Source: Christensenella sp. UBA1242
Lineage (GTDB): Bacteria > Bacillota > Clostridia > Christensenellales > UBA1242
Reading direction: 5' to 3'
DNA length: 32,228 bases
Assembly (NCBI GenBank): GCA_002308915.1
Contig: DBWI01000034.1
Span: 3,737 to 35,964 of the forward strand
Shown here: positions 7,479 to 14,379 of the stretch, one piece after another
Layout of the letters: every line of letters starts with the position of its first letter
Numbering within the stretch: the first letter of the stretch is position 1
Made by a program: the position numbers and the translations under genes
Notes under the pieces: generated by a model
What the model was told of the DNA's origin: nothing
Database searches by the model: none
Seen by the model: the letters and a program-made list of their open reading frames with translations, nothing else

Positions 7479-7928
7479 ATGAAAACTTTACTTAACTACA
7501 TAAAAAAAATAATCAAAGCAAACAGTTATAGTATAACATTGGCAGAAATGAAAGTTGAAGAATTTTTAAAATATGCACAAACAAATGGAACACTTTCAAA
7601 GGATGAATTACAAATTGCAAAAATTATTGCAAATGATATGATAGACAAAATAACAGCTATTGACAAATATGATGTTACAAAAGCAATGGCACATTTTGAA
7701 AAGAGAAACCCAGAAAATTATGCTATTGTTGCTTGTCATCTATCTAGCAGTTGTGGACTATCTTCTGATGATGAAAATGATGACACTAATGAATATACAC
7801 TTGGCTCAAATTGTGACAGTTCTTCAAAAACATCATGTGGTGGTGGCAGCAGAAGACCACAACCAAAACACACAAATAACAATTCATATTCAAGTGGTTG
7901 TGGTACTAGTGGTGGCAGAGGTTGCTAA
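7479..7928 (+). CDS. Ser/Gly/Cys-rich protein, candidate RiPP precursor
   Basis: This 149-residue protein is not recognised as a known family. Residues 1-80 are hydrophilic and helix-prone with no Cys and no signal peptide. Residues 86-149 are of low complexity, rich in Ser, Gly, Asn and Asp, and hold all six Cys: 86, 92, 112, 120, 141, 149. They form three pairs: C-x5-C, C-x7-C and C-x7-C, the last at the very C-terminus. The next gene starts within the stop codon (TAATG), and the two following genes encode radical SAM enzymes. A helical leader plus a Cys-rich C-terminal core followed by radical SAM maturases is the layout of ribosomally made, modified peptides such as sactipeptides and ranthipeptides. 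The precursor role is inference; a metal- or cluster-carrying partner is the main alternative. It is long for a RiPP precursor. Confidence 0.7.
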   Translation: MKTLLNYIKKIIKANSYSITLAEMKVEEFLKYAQTNGTLSKDELQIAKIIANDMIDKITAIDKYDVTKAMAHFEKRNPENYAIVACHLSSSCGLSSDDENDDTNEYTLGSNCDSSSKTSCGGGSRRPQPKHTNNNSYSSGCGTSGGRGC

Positions 7929-8842
7929 TGTCAAAAACAATCACACTTTGGAATAAAAATATTGAAATGCGTGATTGCCTTTGTACAACAAAAAAGAATA
8001 AAACTAAAGAAGGCAAATTTTTCTATAACTTATACGTCAGCATTCAAGATGTATGTTTGGGAAATTGCCTTTTTTGTAACAATAGGACACAAAAACAATG
8101 TACAAAAAGCAAAAACAATTTTGATGTAAATAAATTCAAAGAAGTTCTTTTGACACTAAAAGAACAACACTTTTTAAACAGAATTTCAATTACTGGCGGA
8201 GAACCACTTTTAGACATCCCCCTACTTAATAAAGTTTTGAATACAATTTTTGAAGTTATGGGAGAAAAAACAAGTGTTACAATAAACACAAATGGTTTTA
8301 ACCTGAACAGAATTTTTGAATTAGACAGTCTTGACAAAATTGAAGGTATTCACATTAGCCGACATCATTATGATGACCAAATAAACGACAAGATTTTTGG
8401 ATTTAGAACAGTACATGCTGACGAAATTCTTGAAATACAAAACAAACTTAAAAACAAAAAATTGTTAAGATTAAATTCACTCTTAATAAAAGACTTTATT
8501 GATAACAAAAGTGAAGTTAAAAAATACTTGGAATTTGCTAGTCAACTACAAATATTTAGAGTTGGATTTGTTGGACTTATGCCAATAAATGACTACTCAA
8601 AAGAACACTTTGTTGAATACAAAGAAATATTTAATAATCTATCAACAAAATGCTTTAATGCTCGAAAACTTTACCACACAACAATATGTGATTGCCAAAA
8701 CGGAATATACATGGCAAAAAACAAAAACTTTGTTGAATATTATGCTCGTTGTGTCCGTGACCTTAACCCACCTTATGTAAGTCAATTTAATTACACAACA
8801 GATAACAAACTATGTGCAGGATTTAATAATGTTATATACTAA
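7928..8842 (+). CDS. Small radical SAM protein with extra C-terminal cysteines
   Basis: The protein has 304 residues from the ATG at 7928, which overlaps the preceding stop as TAATG; an in-frame TTG six bases earlier is less likely. The radical SAM cluster motif C-x3-C-x2-C is CLGNCLFC, Cys43/47/50. ITGGEPLL (88-95) is the SAM-binding GGEP motif, and INTNG near 119-123 and ISRHHYDD further on are typical core strands. The last 50 residues hold four more Cys (254, 256, 275, 296), enough for an auxiliary cluster of the twitch/SPASM kind, though the spacing is not the standard SPASM one. It is translationally coupled to the Cys-rich protein upstream and overlaps the HemN-like gene downstream by 14 bases, so all three should be made together. 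The likely role is a radical modification of the upstream protein. Confidence 0.85.
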   Translation: MSKTITLWNKNIEMRDCLCTTKKNKTKEGKFFYNLYVSIQDVCLGNCLFCNNRTQKQCTKSKNNFDVNKFKEVLLTLKEQHFLNRISITGGEPLLDIPLLNKVLNTIFEVMGEKTSVTINTNGFNLNRIFELDSLDKIEGIHISRHHYDDQINDKIFGFRTVHADEILEIQNKLKNKKLLRLNSLLIKDFIDNKSEVKKYLEFASQLQIFRVGFVGLMPINDYSKEHFVEYKEIFNNLSTKCFNARKLYHTTICDCQNGIYMAKNKNFVEYYARCVRDLNPPYVSQFNYTTDNKLCAGFNNVIY

Positions 8843-10109
8843 TGTCAAAAAAAGATTTTCTATACTATCCAAAAGTGATAAGCTAAATACTTCATACCCA
8901 ATCACACCATCACATTGGAAAGATTATAAAAAAGATTGCGAACTGGAATTTACAGAAAAAGATATGTGTTTTTATTTACACATACCTTTTTGCCTGTCGC
9001 TTTGTAAATTTTGTGAATACATTAAATACAAAAAGCCAGAAAAAGAATTGCAACAAAAATATATAAACATACTTAAAAATGATATAACAAATTTTATCTC
9101 CACTCACCCAAACATTAACTTGATGGGATTAGATATTGGCGGCGGAACACCAACTTGTCTTGATGATGAAATATTTGAAGACTTAATGAACTTTGTAAAA
9201 AAGTTATTATCAAAAACAAAATTATCAAAAAACTTTGAACCAAGTATTGAATCAACATTTTTAACAATAAACGAAAGAAAAATTAAAGCAATAAAAAATG
9301 CTGGCTTAGATAGAATATCTTTTGGCATACAAACAGTAAACAAAAAATTTCTTAAAGACAACAATCGCCAAAATCCAACACTCAACAAAATGATAGAAAC
9401 ATTTAGTTTATGCCAAAAATATAACATAAAAAAAATAAACCTTGACTTTATGTATGGTTTACAATATCAAACAAAAAAAGATTTACAAAACAGCTTAGCT
9501 CTCATTGAATTTTTTAGACCAAGCCATGTAACCTTGTATGAATTTAGAACAAACATTTTAAATATAAAAGAATACAAAACCAAAACTCAACTTTTTGCTC
9601 AATACAAATATTTGTACAAGCAACTGAAAAAACTTGGATACCATTGCGACTTTGGACAAAACACTTTCTCATTAGATAAAAATGATTTAGGTTTGTCATC
9701 ATATCTTAAAAACAGAATGATTAACTTCACTTCCTACAAAGGTTTTGGTATTTCAGCCCAAAGCAAAAGTAATCAAGGAATAAGTTATAATATTGGAAAA
9801 AACTTAACTAATTTGGAAGATTGCATTAAAAATGGTACATTTTGCAGTCAAGATACATATATTTTGCCAAAAAATGAAATGCTTGCAAAGTTTGTTGCTG
9901 TTAGCGGATACTTTGGAAAAATCAAACTTGACATCATGCAACAAATACTAAATGAAAACCCAATGAAATATTTTGAAAATGAAATCAACTATCTTTTGTT
10001 AAAAAAACTTATCAAAATAACTAACAATCAAATTGTAATCACTCCAAAAGGTTTTAAGCATTATGGTGCAGTTCTTGCCATGTTTTATCCCAATAATTGT
10101 ATGGAATAA
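8829..10109 (+). CDS. HemN/HemW-like radical SAM protein
   Basis: The protein has 426 residues from the ATG at 8829, which has AGGA seven bases upstream; an earlier in-frame GTG at 8814 lacks a site. The HemN-family motif HIPFCLSLCKFC gives Cys55/59/62 (C-x3-C-x2-C). The position after the third cluster Cys, which is followed by a further Cys or Asp in many homologues, is Glu here. LDIGGGTPT, FGIQTVN and INLDFMYGLQ are the usual SAM-binding strands, and the C-terminal 100 residues look like the HemN winged-helix domain. Family members include coproporphyrinogen dehydrogenase, the heme chaperone HemW and class C radical SAM methyltransferases that act on peptides. No heme gene is near; coupling to a Cys-rich protein and another radical SAM gene favours a peptide-modifying role. 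A plain HemW cannot be excluded. Confidence 0.85.
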   Translation: MLYTNVKKRFSILSKSDKLNTSYPITPSHWKDYKKDCELEFTEKDMCFYLHIPFCLSLCKFCEYIKYKKPEKELQQKYINILKNDITNFISTHPNINLMGLDIGGGTPTCLDDEIFEDLMNFVKKLLSKTKLSKNFEPSIESTFLTINERKIKAIKNAGLDRISFGIQTVNKKFLKDNNRQNPTLNKMIETFSLCQKYNIKKINLDFMYGLQYQTKKDLQNSLALIEFFRPSHVTLYEFRTNILNIKEYKTKTQLFAQYKYLYKQLKKLGYHCDFGQNTFSLDKNDLGLSSYLKNRMINFTSYKGFGISAQSKSNQGISYNIGKNLTNLEDCIKNGTFCSQDTYILPKNEMLAKFVAVSGYFGKIKLDIMQQILNENPMKYFENEINYLLLKKLIKITNNQIVITPKGFKHYGAVLAMFYPNNCME

Positions 10110-10160
10110 TTATGGCAATTTACAACAGCAAAAATTATTGAAAAAACTTTCAAAAAACTG

Positions 10161-10189
10161 TTGACATAAAGTTTGGTATTTGTTATTAT
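10161..10189 (+). promoter_or_regulatory. Promoter of tRNA-Asn
   Basis: TTGACA (10161-10166), 17 bases, TATTAT (10184-10189) with an upstream TG making an extended -10. The predicted start is near 10196, the first base of a small hairpin before the tRNA. Confidence 0.75.
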
Positions 10190-10195
10190 TACAAT

Positions 10196-10211
10196 GCTTT
10201 CGTAAGAAAGC
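10196..10211 (+). other. Hairpin in the pre-tRNA leader
   Basis: GCTTTC-GTAA-GAAAGC forms a six-pair stem with a GNRA tetraloop, starting about where transcription should start and ending four bases before the mature tRNA 5' end. It may shape the RNase P substrate or protect the leader. Confidence 0.5.
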
Positions 10212-10215
10212 GTAT

Positions 10216-10290
10216 TCCTCGTTAGCTCAGCGGTAGAGCAACCGGCTGTTAACCGGTAGGTCGTCTGTTCGAACCAGACACGGGGAGCCA
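10216..10290 (+). tRNA. tRNA-Asn (anticodon GTT)
   Basis: The cloverleaf is complete. The acceptor stem TCCTCGT pairs with ACGGGGA (one G-T). The D arm is GCTC/GAGC. The anticodon arm is ACCGG-CTGTTAA-CCGGT with GTT in the loop, the variable loop is AGGTC, and the T arm is GTCTG-TTCGAAC-CAGAC. The discriminator is G, followed by an encoded CCA. It is a single tRNA gene with its own promoter and terminator. Confidence 0.97.
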
Positions 10291-10319
10291 AAAAGAACTT
10301 CATTCGAAGTTCTTTTTTT
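10290..10319 (+). terminator. Terminator of tRNA-Asn
   Basis: AAAAGAACTTC, loop ATTC, GAAGTTCTTTT with a continuing T-run; an eleven-pair stem right after the CCA end. Confidence 0.88.
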
Positions 10320-10489
10320 GTTTATTACTGGTTCGTTTTTGCTCTACAACAATTGTGCCATAGCACAATACAGACGACCATGGAGAGCTAAAATAATACA
10401 CTCACCAGCGTGTCTTTTTTATATTGTCATACAAGTATTTCTTATGTTAAATGTTAATTTATTATATTATAAATTAAATACATTATATA

Positions 10490-10518
10490 TTGACATCATT
10501 TCCCTATAATATTATAAT
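10490..10518 (+). promoter_or_regulatory. Promoter of the 10543 lipoprotein gene
   Basis: TTGACA (10490-10495), 17 bases, TATAAT (10513-10518): a perfect sigma-A consensus, with GGGAG upstream of the ATG. Confidence 0.85.
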
Positions 10519-10542
10519 AAAGTTAATTGGGAGATAAATTTT

Positions 10543-11418
10543 ATGAGAAAAAAAATCTTTTTGATTGTTGCACTATTTTGTTTTGCAATGAGTTTAGCTG
10601 CTTGCGGTGGCAACACAACTAATAATAACCAAAGTGCCAATACTTCTGGCACCAAAACAACAGTTGAAACAAAAACATCTTATGATGAGTTTTGTGCAGA
10701 GTACAAACTTAAAGTTAAAAGCGATAACAATGTTGCACCAACTTTAGGAGCACAAAAAGATTGTGAATTTGCTGGTTATTCAACACATAAAGAAACTGAA
10801 CAATCAACAACAGGCACACTAAATATATATGGAAAAGTTTTTAATAGCACAAACACATATAATGCTTACCTAACATTGTCATATAATAATGTTAACCTTA
10901 ACAGTATATTTACACACAATAAAACTACCAAAGATGAAAACAAAGATGATTGGTATACTAACCTAAAAAACTTTATTGAAACAACAAACTATGCAAGTTT
11001 TACCGAACGCAAAGTTTCAAGTTTTGAAACTTTCACTTTGGCTGTAAAAACAGATGTGCCAAATAAACCACAAGGTGTTCATGGAACACTTGAAAGTGTT
11101 GATATCAAAGCTATAGAAGATGATTCATACAATGAAGAGACACGAAAATTTGGATTTACTTTTTATACAGAAAATATTTATAGCTATACAAATAATGGCG
11201 AGAAAATCTCAAATGCAGTAATAGTAAAATATAGAGCTACAATGAGAATTGAAAATGATGAATACAACCAACTAATTGCAAACAATCCTTCTTTTTATGT
11301 AGAAATGCTTATTAATAAAGTGAATCATGATTCTCCAAATTGGTCATGGAAAAAAACTATCGTTGATACAATGACAGATGAAAAAATTACCGGTGCAGAC
11401 ATGAGCATAGAAATATAA
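10543..11418 (+). CDS. Lipoprotein of unknown function
   Basis: This 291-residue protein has a clear lipoprotein signal: MRKK, a hydrophobic segment, then the lipobox LAAC with Cys21 followed by Gly-Gly. An Asn/Thr/Ser-rich linker covers about 24-45. The mature part alternates strands and polar loops with no membrane segment and contains only one further Cys. I do not recognise the fold. It resembles the many small secreted lipoproteins of gut Clostridia. It is a single gene between a perfect-consensus promoter and its own terminator, so it may be highly expressed. The start has GGGAG about nine bases upstream. Function is unknown. Confidence 0.87.
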   Translation: MRKKIFLIVALFCFAMSLAACGGNTTNNNQSANTSGTKTTVETKTSYDEFCAEYKLKVKSDNNVAPTLGAQKDCEFAGYSTHKETEQSTTGTLNIYGKVFNSTNTYNAYLTLSYNNVNLNSIFTHNKTTKDENKDDWYTNLKNFIETTNYASFTERKVSSFETFTLAVKTDVPNKPQGVHGTLESVDIKAIEDDSYNEETRKFGFTFYTENIYSYTNNGEKISNAVIVKYRATMRIENDEYNQLIANNPSFYVEMLINKVNHDSPNWSWKKTIVDTMTDEKITGADMSIEI

Positions 11419-11427
11419 GAAAAACAA

Positions 11428-11458
11428 TAAAAATCTAGTCAATAGGCTAGATTTTTTT
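11428..11458. terminator. Bidirectional terminator
   Basis: AAAATCTAGTC-AATA-GGCTAGATTTT followed by T on the plus strand ends the lipoprotein transcript. On the minus strand the same stem (with one inner mismatch) is followed by TTTTTATTG and is the first good stop signal after the 11587-12714 gene. Confidence 0.8.
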
Positions 11459-11477
11459 ATTTGCAAACATTTAACAA

Positions 11478-11541
11478 TATGAATTAAAAAGTGCAACTCG
11501 CAAAAAACATATTTACATTGTTGATATTTCATACCAAAAAT
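11478..11541 (+). repeat. Non-coding copy of a nuclease-gene fragment
   Basis: This stretch matches 13162-13225 in direct orientation at 63 of 64 bases. Bases 11485-11541 are an exact 57-base match; the single difference is T at 11484 versus G at 13168. There is no similarity beyond either end. The partner copy encodes the EVK active-site region of the DUF2779 nuclease; here it lies in an intergenic gap with no gene around it. Confidence 0.92.
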
Positions 11542-11586
11542 TTATAAAATAAATTTAATTTTCTTGTATATTATCTTGTATATTTT

Positions 11587-12714
11587 TTACATTGATATTA
11601 TTTGCAAAACTTTTTCAAAATCGTATTGATAATTGCAAGATTCCAAATATTCAAGAACTTTAACATATTTATCCGAAGGCAAACCAAAATCGTCACCAAA
11701 TTGTTTGTATACTTTTTCAAATATTTCCATTTCAATTCTCTTTTGATTTAAAATTAATTCTTTTTTTGCCTCTGTGTTTGGATTTGAATACATTACAACA
11801 GGCATTAGCTTTGAATAATAGTTTATATCAATTACAATTTTTATATGTTTTTTTTGAAATACTTTTATTCTATCTAAACATAATTTATCAATAGCCAAGC
11901 AATATGTTAAGCCCTTATTTTGCTCATCATTAAACTCCTTGACACTACCAAGCCATGCCAAATTTTTGCAAATAATATTATATTCTTTGATTGTAAATAT
12001 GTAATCATCTGCAAAGTTATTTAATATGTTCTCTGCCACTTCTTTTGCATCTTTATTTAAAATATTTTTGTTCCACTCAACATAATTAAAAACATCTGCT
12101 TTATTGTAAGTTAAACTCTTGTTAAACACCAAACTTATTGCATTGTCAATAGCTAGAATATCTATATCTTTTTCTAAATTATATTTTTTTAAATAATCAA
12201 AAATCTGCTCATAAGTTTTGGCACCATTCAAAATTGCCAAAGCAATATAATAATCTTCAGGTGTTGCACAGTCTGAATAAAAACTAAAATAACATTTTGG
12301 ATAACTTATTATTTTTTCATTATTATCCAAGTGTAAAACAAACTCCATATATTTTCTATCATTATTACAACAGCTTGGACAATTAAAATTTAATATTACA
12401 TCATAGCCAATTTTGATAAATCTTTTTACAATATCTTTATATTTAGAAATTACCATATCATAACATACAGCTCTTGGATATGGAAGCACACGTCTACTAT
12501 TACACTTTTTAAATGCTTCATTCCCAGATTCTCCAAACCTTTTTCCACAAGTTGAGCAAATATGTTTGCCTCCAAAATAAATGCACTCTGGACTATAATC
12601 AAAATATGAATTGTCAATATTTGATTTTTGGCAAAGACAACCATTGTTCTTGTCTTTTGTTTGTATTAGTTTTTCTAATACCTTGTCTAATTCTTTTTTA
12701 TTTAATATCTTCAT
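11587..12714 (-). CDS. Cys-rich protein of unknown function, probable zinc-binding N-terminus
   Basis: This 375-residue protein is not recognised. The first third is rich in Cys: GCLCQ near 26, CSTCG near 54 with RFG after it, and CPSC near 113, which suggests one or two zinc-binding knuckles. The rest is a hydrophilic, Lys/Asn/Tyr-rich, largely helical sequence with no membrane segment or signal peptide. The ATG at 12714 has GGAGG seven bases upstream. It is divergent from the DUF2779 nuclease gene, 108 bases apart. No hairpin terminator follows its stop until 11428-11458, so its mRNA would carry a tail of about 150 bases that includes the complement of the 57-base nuclease-gene copy. A functional link to the nuclease is therefore possible but unproven. 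Confidence 0.8.
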   Translation of the reverse strand: MKILNKKELDKVLEKLIQTKDKNNGCLCQKSNIDNSYFDYSPECIYFGGKHICSTCGKRFGESGNEAFKKCNSRRVLPYPRAVCYDMVISKYKDIVKRFIKIGYDVILNFNCPSCCNNDRKYMEFVLHLDNNEKIISYPKCYFSFYSDCATPEDYYIALAILNGAKTYEQIFDYLKKYNLEKDIDILAIDNAISLVFNKSLTYNKADVFNYVEWNKNILNKDAKEVAENILNNFADDYIFTIKEYNIICKNLAWLGSVKEFNDEQNKGLTYCLAIDKLCLDRIKVFQKKHIKIVIDINYYSKLMPVVMYSNPNTEAKKELILNQKRIEMEIFEKVYKQFGDDFGLPSDKYVKVLEYLESCNYQYDFEKVLQIISM

Positions 12715-12774
12715 AAATAAACCTCCAATATATATGTTTTGGTTATCGCCGTTTTAAAATTAAAGCAAATTACA

Positions 12775-12803
12775 TTGGCATTTTATGGTATATTTGATAT
12801 AAT
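12775..12803 (+). promoter_or_regulatory. Promoter of the DUF2779 nuclease gene
   Basis: TTGGCA (12775-12780), 17 bases, TATAAT (12798-12803), with AGGAG shortly before the ATG at 12823; the leader is only about 13 bases. Confidence 0.78.
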
Positions 12804-12822
12804 AATCGTGTAGGAGTTTTTA

Positions 12823-14319
12823 ATGTATTTCAGCAAATCAAAATATTGCGGACTATGGCAATGTCCAAAAATTACTTGGCTAAAAAAATATAAACCAGAA
12901 GAGTTTGTGTCCGATGAAAATGCATTAGCAAGAATGGATAGTGGTAATGCTGTTGGCAATCTTGCAAAACAACTTTTTGGCGAATATAATGATGTGGCTG
13001 CTTATACAAATGACAACAAACTAGATATTCCAAAAATGATTGAAATAACACAGCAATTTATTAGCCAAGGCAAAGATAATATTTGTGAAGCATCTTTTAG
13101 TTATGACGGACTATACTGCGCAGTTGATATTCTAAGAAAACAAGATGATGGCTGGGCTATTTATGAAGTAAAAAGTGCAACTCGCAAAAAACATATTTAC
13201 ATTGTTGATATTTCATACCAAAAATATGTTTTGGAAAAATGTGGAATAAAAGTTAATGGCACATATCTTGTGAATATTAACAATGAATATGTTTTTGACG
13301 GAAAACTTGAAATAGATAAACTTTTTAAAATTTCGGATGTCTTTGAAGCTGTTTGCGAAGAGCAAAACAATGTTGAAAAAAATTTGACACTAGCTGAAAA
13401 AATACTTACAGATGAAAATGAACCAAATGTTGAAATTAGTGAATCTTGTAATTCACCATACACTTGTGGTTTTTGGAAATATTGCAGCAGAAATCTTCCT
13501 TCTCCATCGATATTTGATTTATATGGAATATATCTAAAAGACAAAATAAATTATTACAAACAAAATATTGTTTCTTTTGAAGATTTTATAAAAAACAATT
13601 GTCACGTCAACGAAATTGTTGACCGACAAATTGATTACACCTTGAACAATAAAGGTGTTTATGCAAACAAAGAAAAAATAAAAGAGTTCTTGAATTCTTT
13701 ACACTACCCTTTATACTTTTTGGACTTTGAGTCACAAGCTCTTATTGTTCCTGAGTACAAAGGCACAAAACCATATGAACACATACCATTTCAATACTCT
13801 TTGCACTACATTAATCGCAAAGGCGGAAAATTAAAACATAAAGAATTTTTGGCTGTTTCTGGCAAAGACCCAAGATATGCTATTGCAAAATCGCTTGTAC
13901 GAGATATTCCAAAAAATGCATGCGTTTTAGCATATAACAAAGACTACGAAAGTGGAAGAATTGATATGCTTGCTAAAACATTCCCTAAATTAAAAAAGAA
14001 ACTTTCAAAAATTGCATCAAATATAATTGATTTAATTATTCCTTTTAATCACGGATATTATTATAAAAAAGAAATGGGTGGCTCGTTTTCTATCAAAAGT
14101 GTTTTGCCAGCAATATATCCAGACGACCCTAGCTTAAATTATCACAACTTGGATGGCGTACACAATGGAAACGAAGCAATGAACATTTTTCCAAAAATAA
14201 AAGATATGCAACCAAAAGAGCAAAAAATAGCAAGACAAAACCTGCTCAAGTATTGCGAATTAGACACACTTGCCATGGTTAAAATCTGGCAAGAGTTAGT
14301 AAGAATAACAGAAGAATAA
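12823..14319 (+). CDS. DUF2779 protein: Cas4/RecB-like Fe-S nuclease plus DnaQ-like exonuclease
   Basis: This 498-residue protein has two nuclease modules. The N-terminal half (about 1-225) is a PD-(D/E)xK fold of the Cas4/RecB type: Asp102, then Glu115-Val-Lys117, then Gln133. Cys9 or Cys14 at the N-terminus and Cys209/215/221 (C-x5-C-x5-C) resemble the four-Cys Fe-S clasp of such nucleases. The C-terminal half (about 290-498) is the DUF2779 domain, an RNase-H-like DnaQ fold: FLDFES holds the first two acidic residues, VLAYNKDYESGR a middle motif, and LKYCELDTLAM the Y-x3-D motif. It probably degrades or trims DNA, but the pathway is unknown; no cas gene is near. Bases 13162-13225 of this gene recur in the intergenic region at 11478. 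Confidence 0.88.
   Translation: MYFSKSKYCGLWQCPKITWLKKYKPEEFVSDENALARMDSGNAVGNLAKQLFGEYNDVAAYTNDNKLDIPKMIEITQQFISQGKDNICEASFSYDGLYCAVDILRKQDDGWAIYEVKSATRKKHIYIVDISYQKYVLEKCGIKVNGTYLVNINNEYVFDGKLEIDKLFKISDVFEAVCEEQNNVEKNLTLAEKILTDENEPNVEISESCNSPYTCGFWKYCSRNLPSPSIFDLYGIYLKDKINYYKQNIVSFEDFIKNNCHVNEIVDRQIDYTLNNKGVYANKEKIKEFLNSLHYPLYFLDFESQALIVPEYKGTKPYEHIPFQYSLHYINRKGGKLKHKEFLAVSGKDPRYAIAKSLVRDIPKNACVLAYNKDYESGRIDMLAKTFPKLKKKLSKIASNIIDLIIPFNHGYYYKKEMGGSFSIKSVLPAIYPDDPSLNYHNLDGVHNGNEAMNIFPKIKDMQPKEQKIARQNLLKYCELDTLAMVKIWQELVRITEE
13162..13225 (+). repeat. Coding copy of the 64-base direct repeat
   Basis: This is the copy inside the nuclease gene, covering codons for residues 114-135 (YEVKSATRKK to YQKY). 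It is 1,684 bases downstream of its twin at 11478-11541, identical over 57 bases (13169-13225), and encodes the catalytic EVK motif. Confidence 0.92.
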
Positions 14320-14334
14320 TTTATAAGAACAAAC

Positions 14335-14366
14335 AAAAGACCCGCCGTCAGACAGGTCTTTTTTAT
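14335..14366. terminator. Shared terminator of the DUF2779 and LRR-ATPase genes
   Basis: AAAAGACC (14335-14342) pairs with GGTCTTTT (14355-14362) around a 12-base loop, with T-runs on both strands. It lies between two convergent genes. Confidence 0.75.
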
Positions 14367-14379
14367 TTTGATTAAAATT

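Noticed and set aside
7479..7928. SCIFF or CXXX-repeat type precursor
   Set aside because: The Cys count fits six, but the spacing (x5, x7, x7 pairs over 64 residues) and length differ from those families, and no SPASM-type SCIFF maturase pattern is seen.
7660..7956. 98-codon reading frame overlapping the Cys-rich protein gene in another frame
   Set aside because: It has no ribosome site and reads as Met/Val/Leu runs produced by the Ser/Asp/Gly codons of the main frame. The main frame has the promoter, AAGGAG and TAATG coupling.
8829..10109. Assigning the HemN-like gene as coproporphyrinogen dehydrogenase (hemN) or hemW
   Set aside because: Only the family level is supported by motifs, and the context is not heme synthesis, so no symbol was given.
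10398..10425. Possible terminator ACAC...GTGTC plus T-run
   Set aside because: Only four pairs around an eight-base loop, and no gene ends just before it.
11344..11532. 62-codon minus-strand frame across the terminator and repeat copy
   Set aside because: It crosses a terminator, has no ribosome site and no recognisable protein features.
12823..14319. Cas4 or CRISPR-linked nuclease
   Set aside because: There is no repeat-spacer array or cas gene in the window, and the C-terminal DUF2779 domain identifies a different family.
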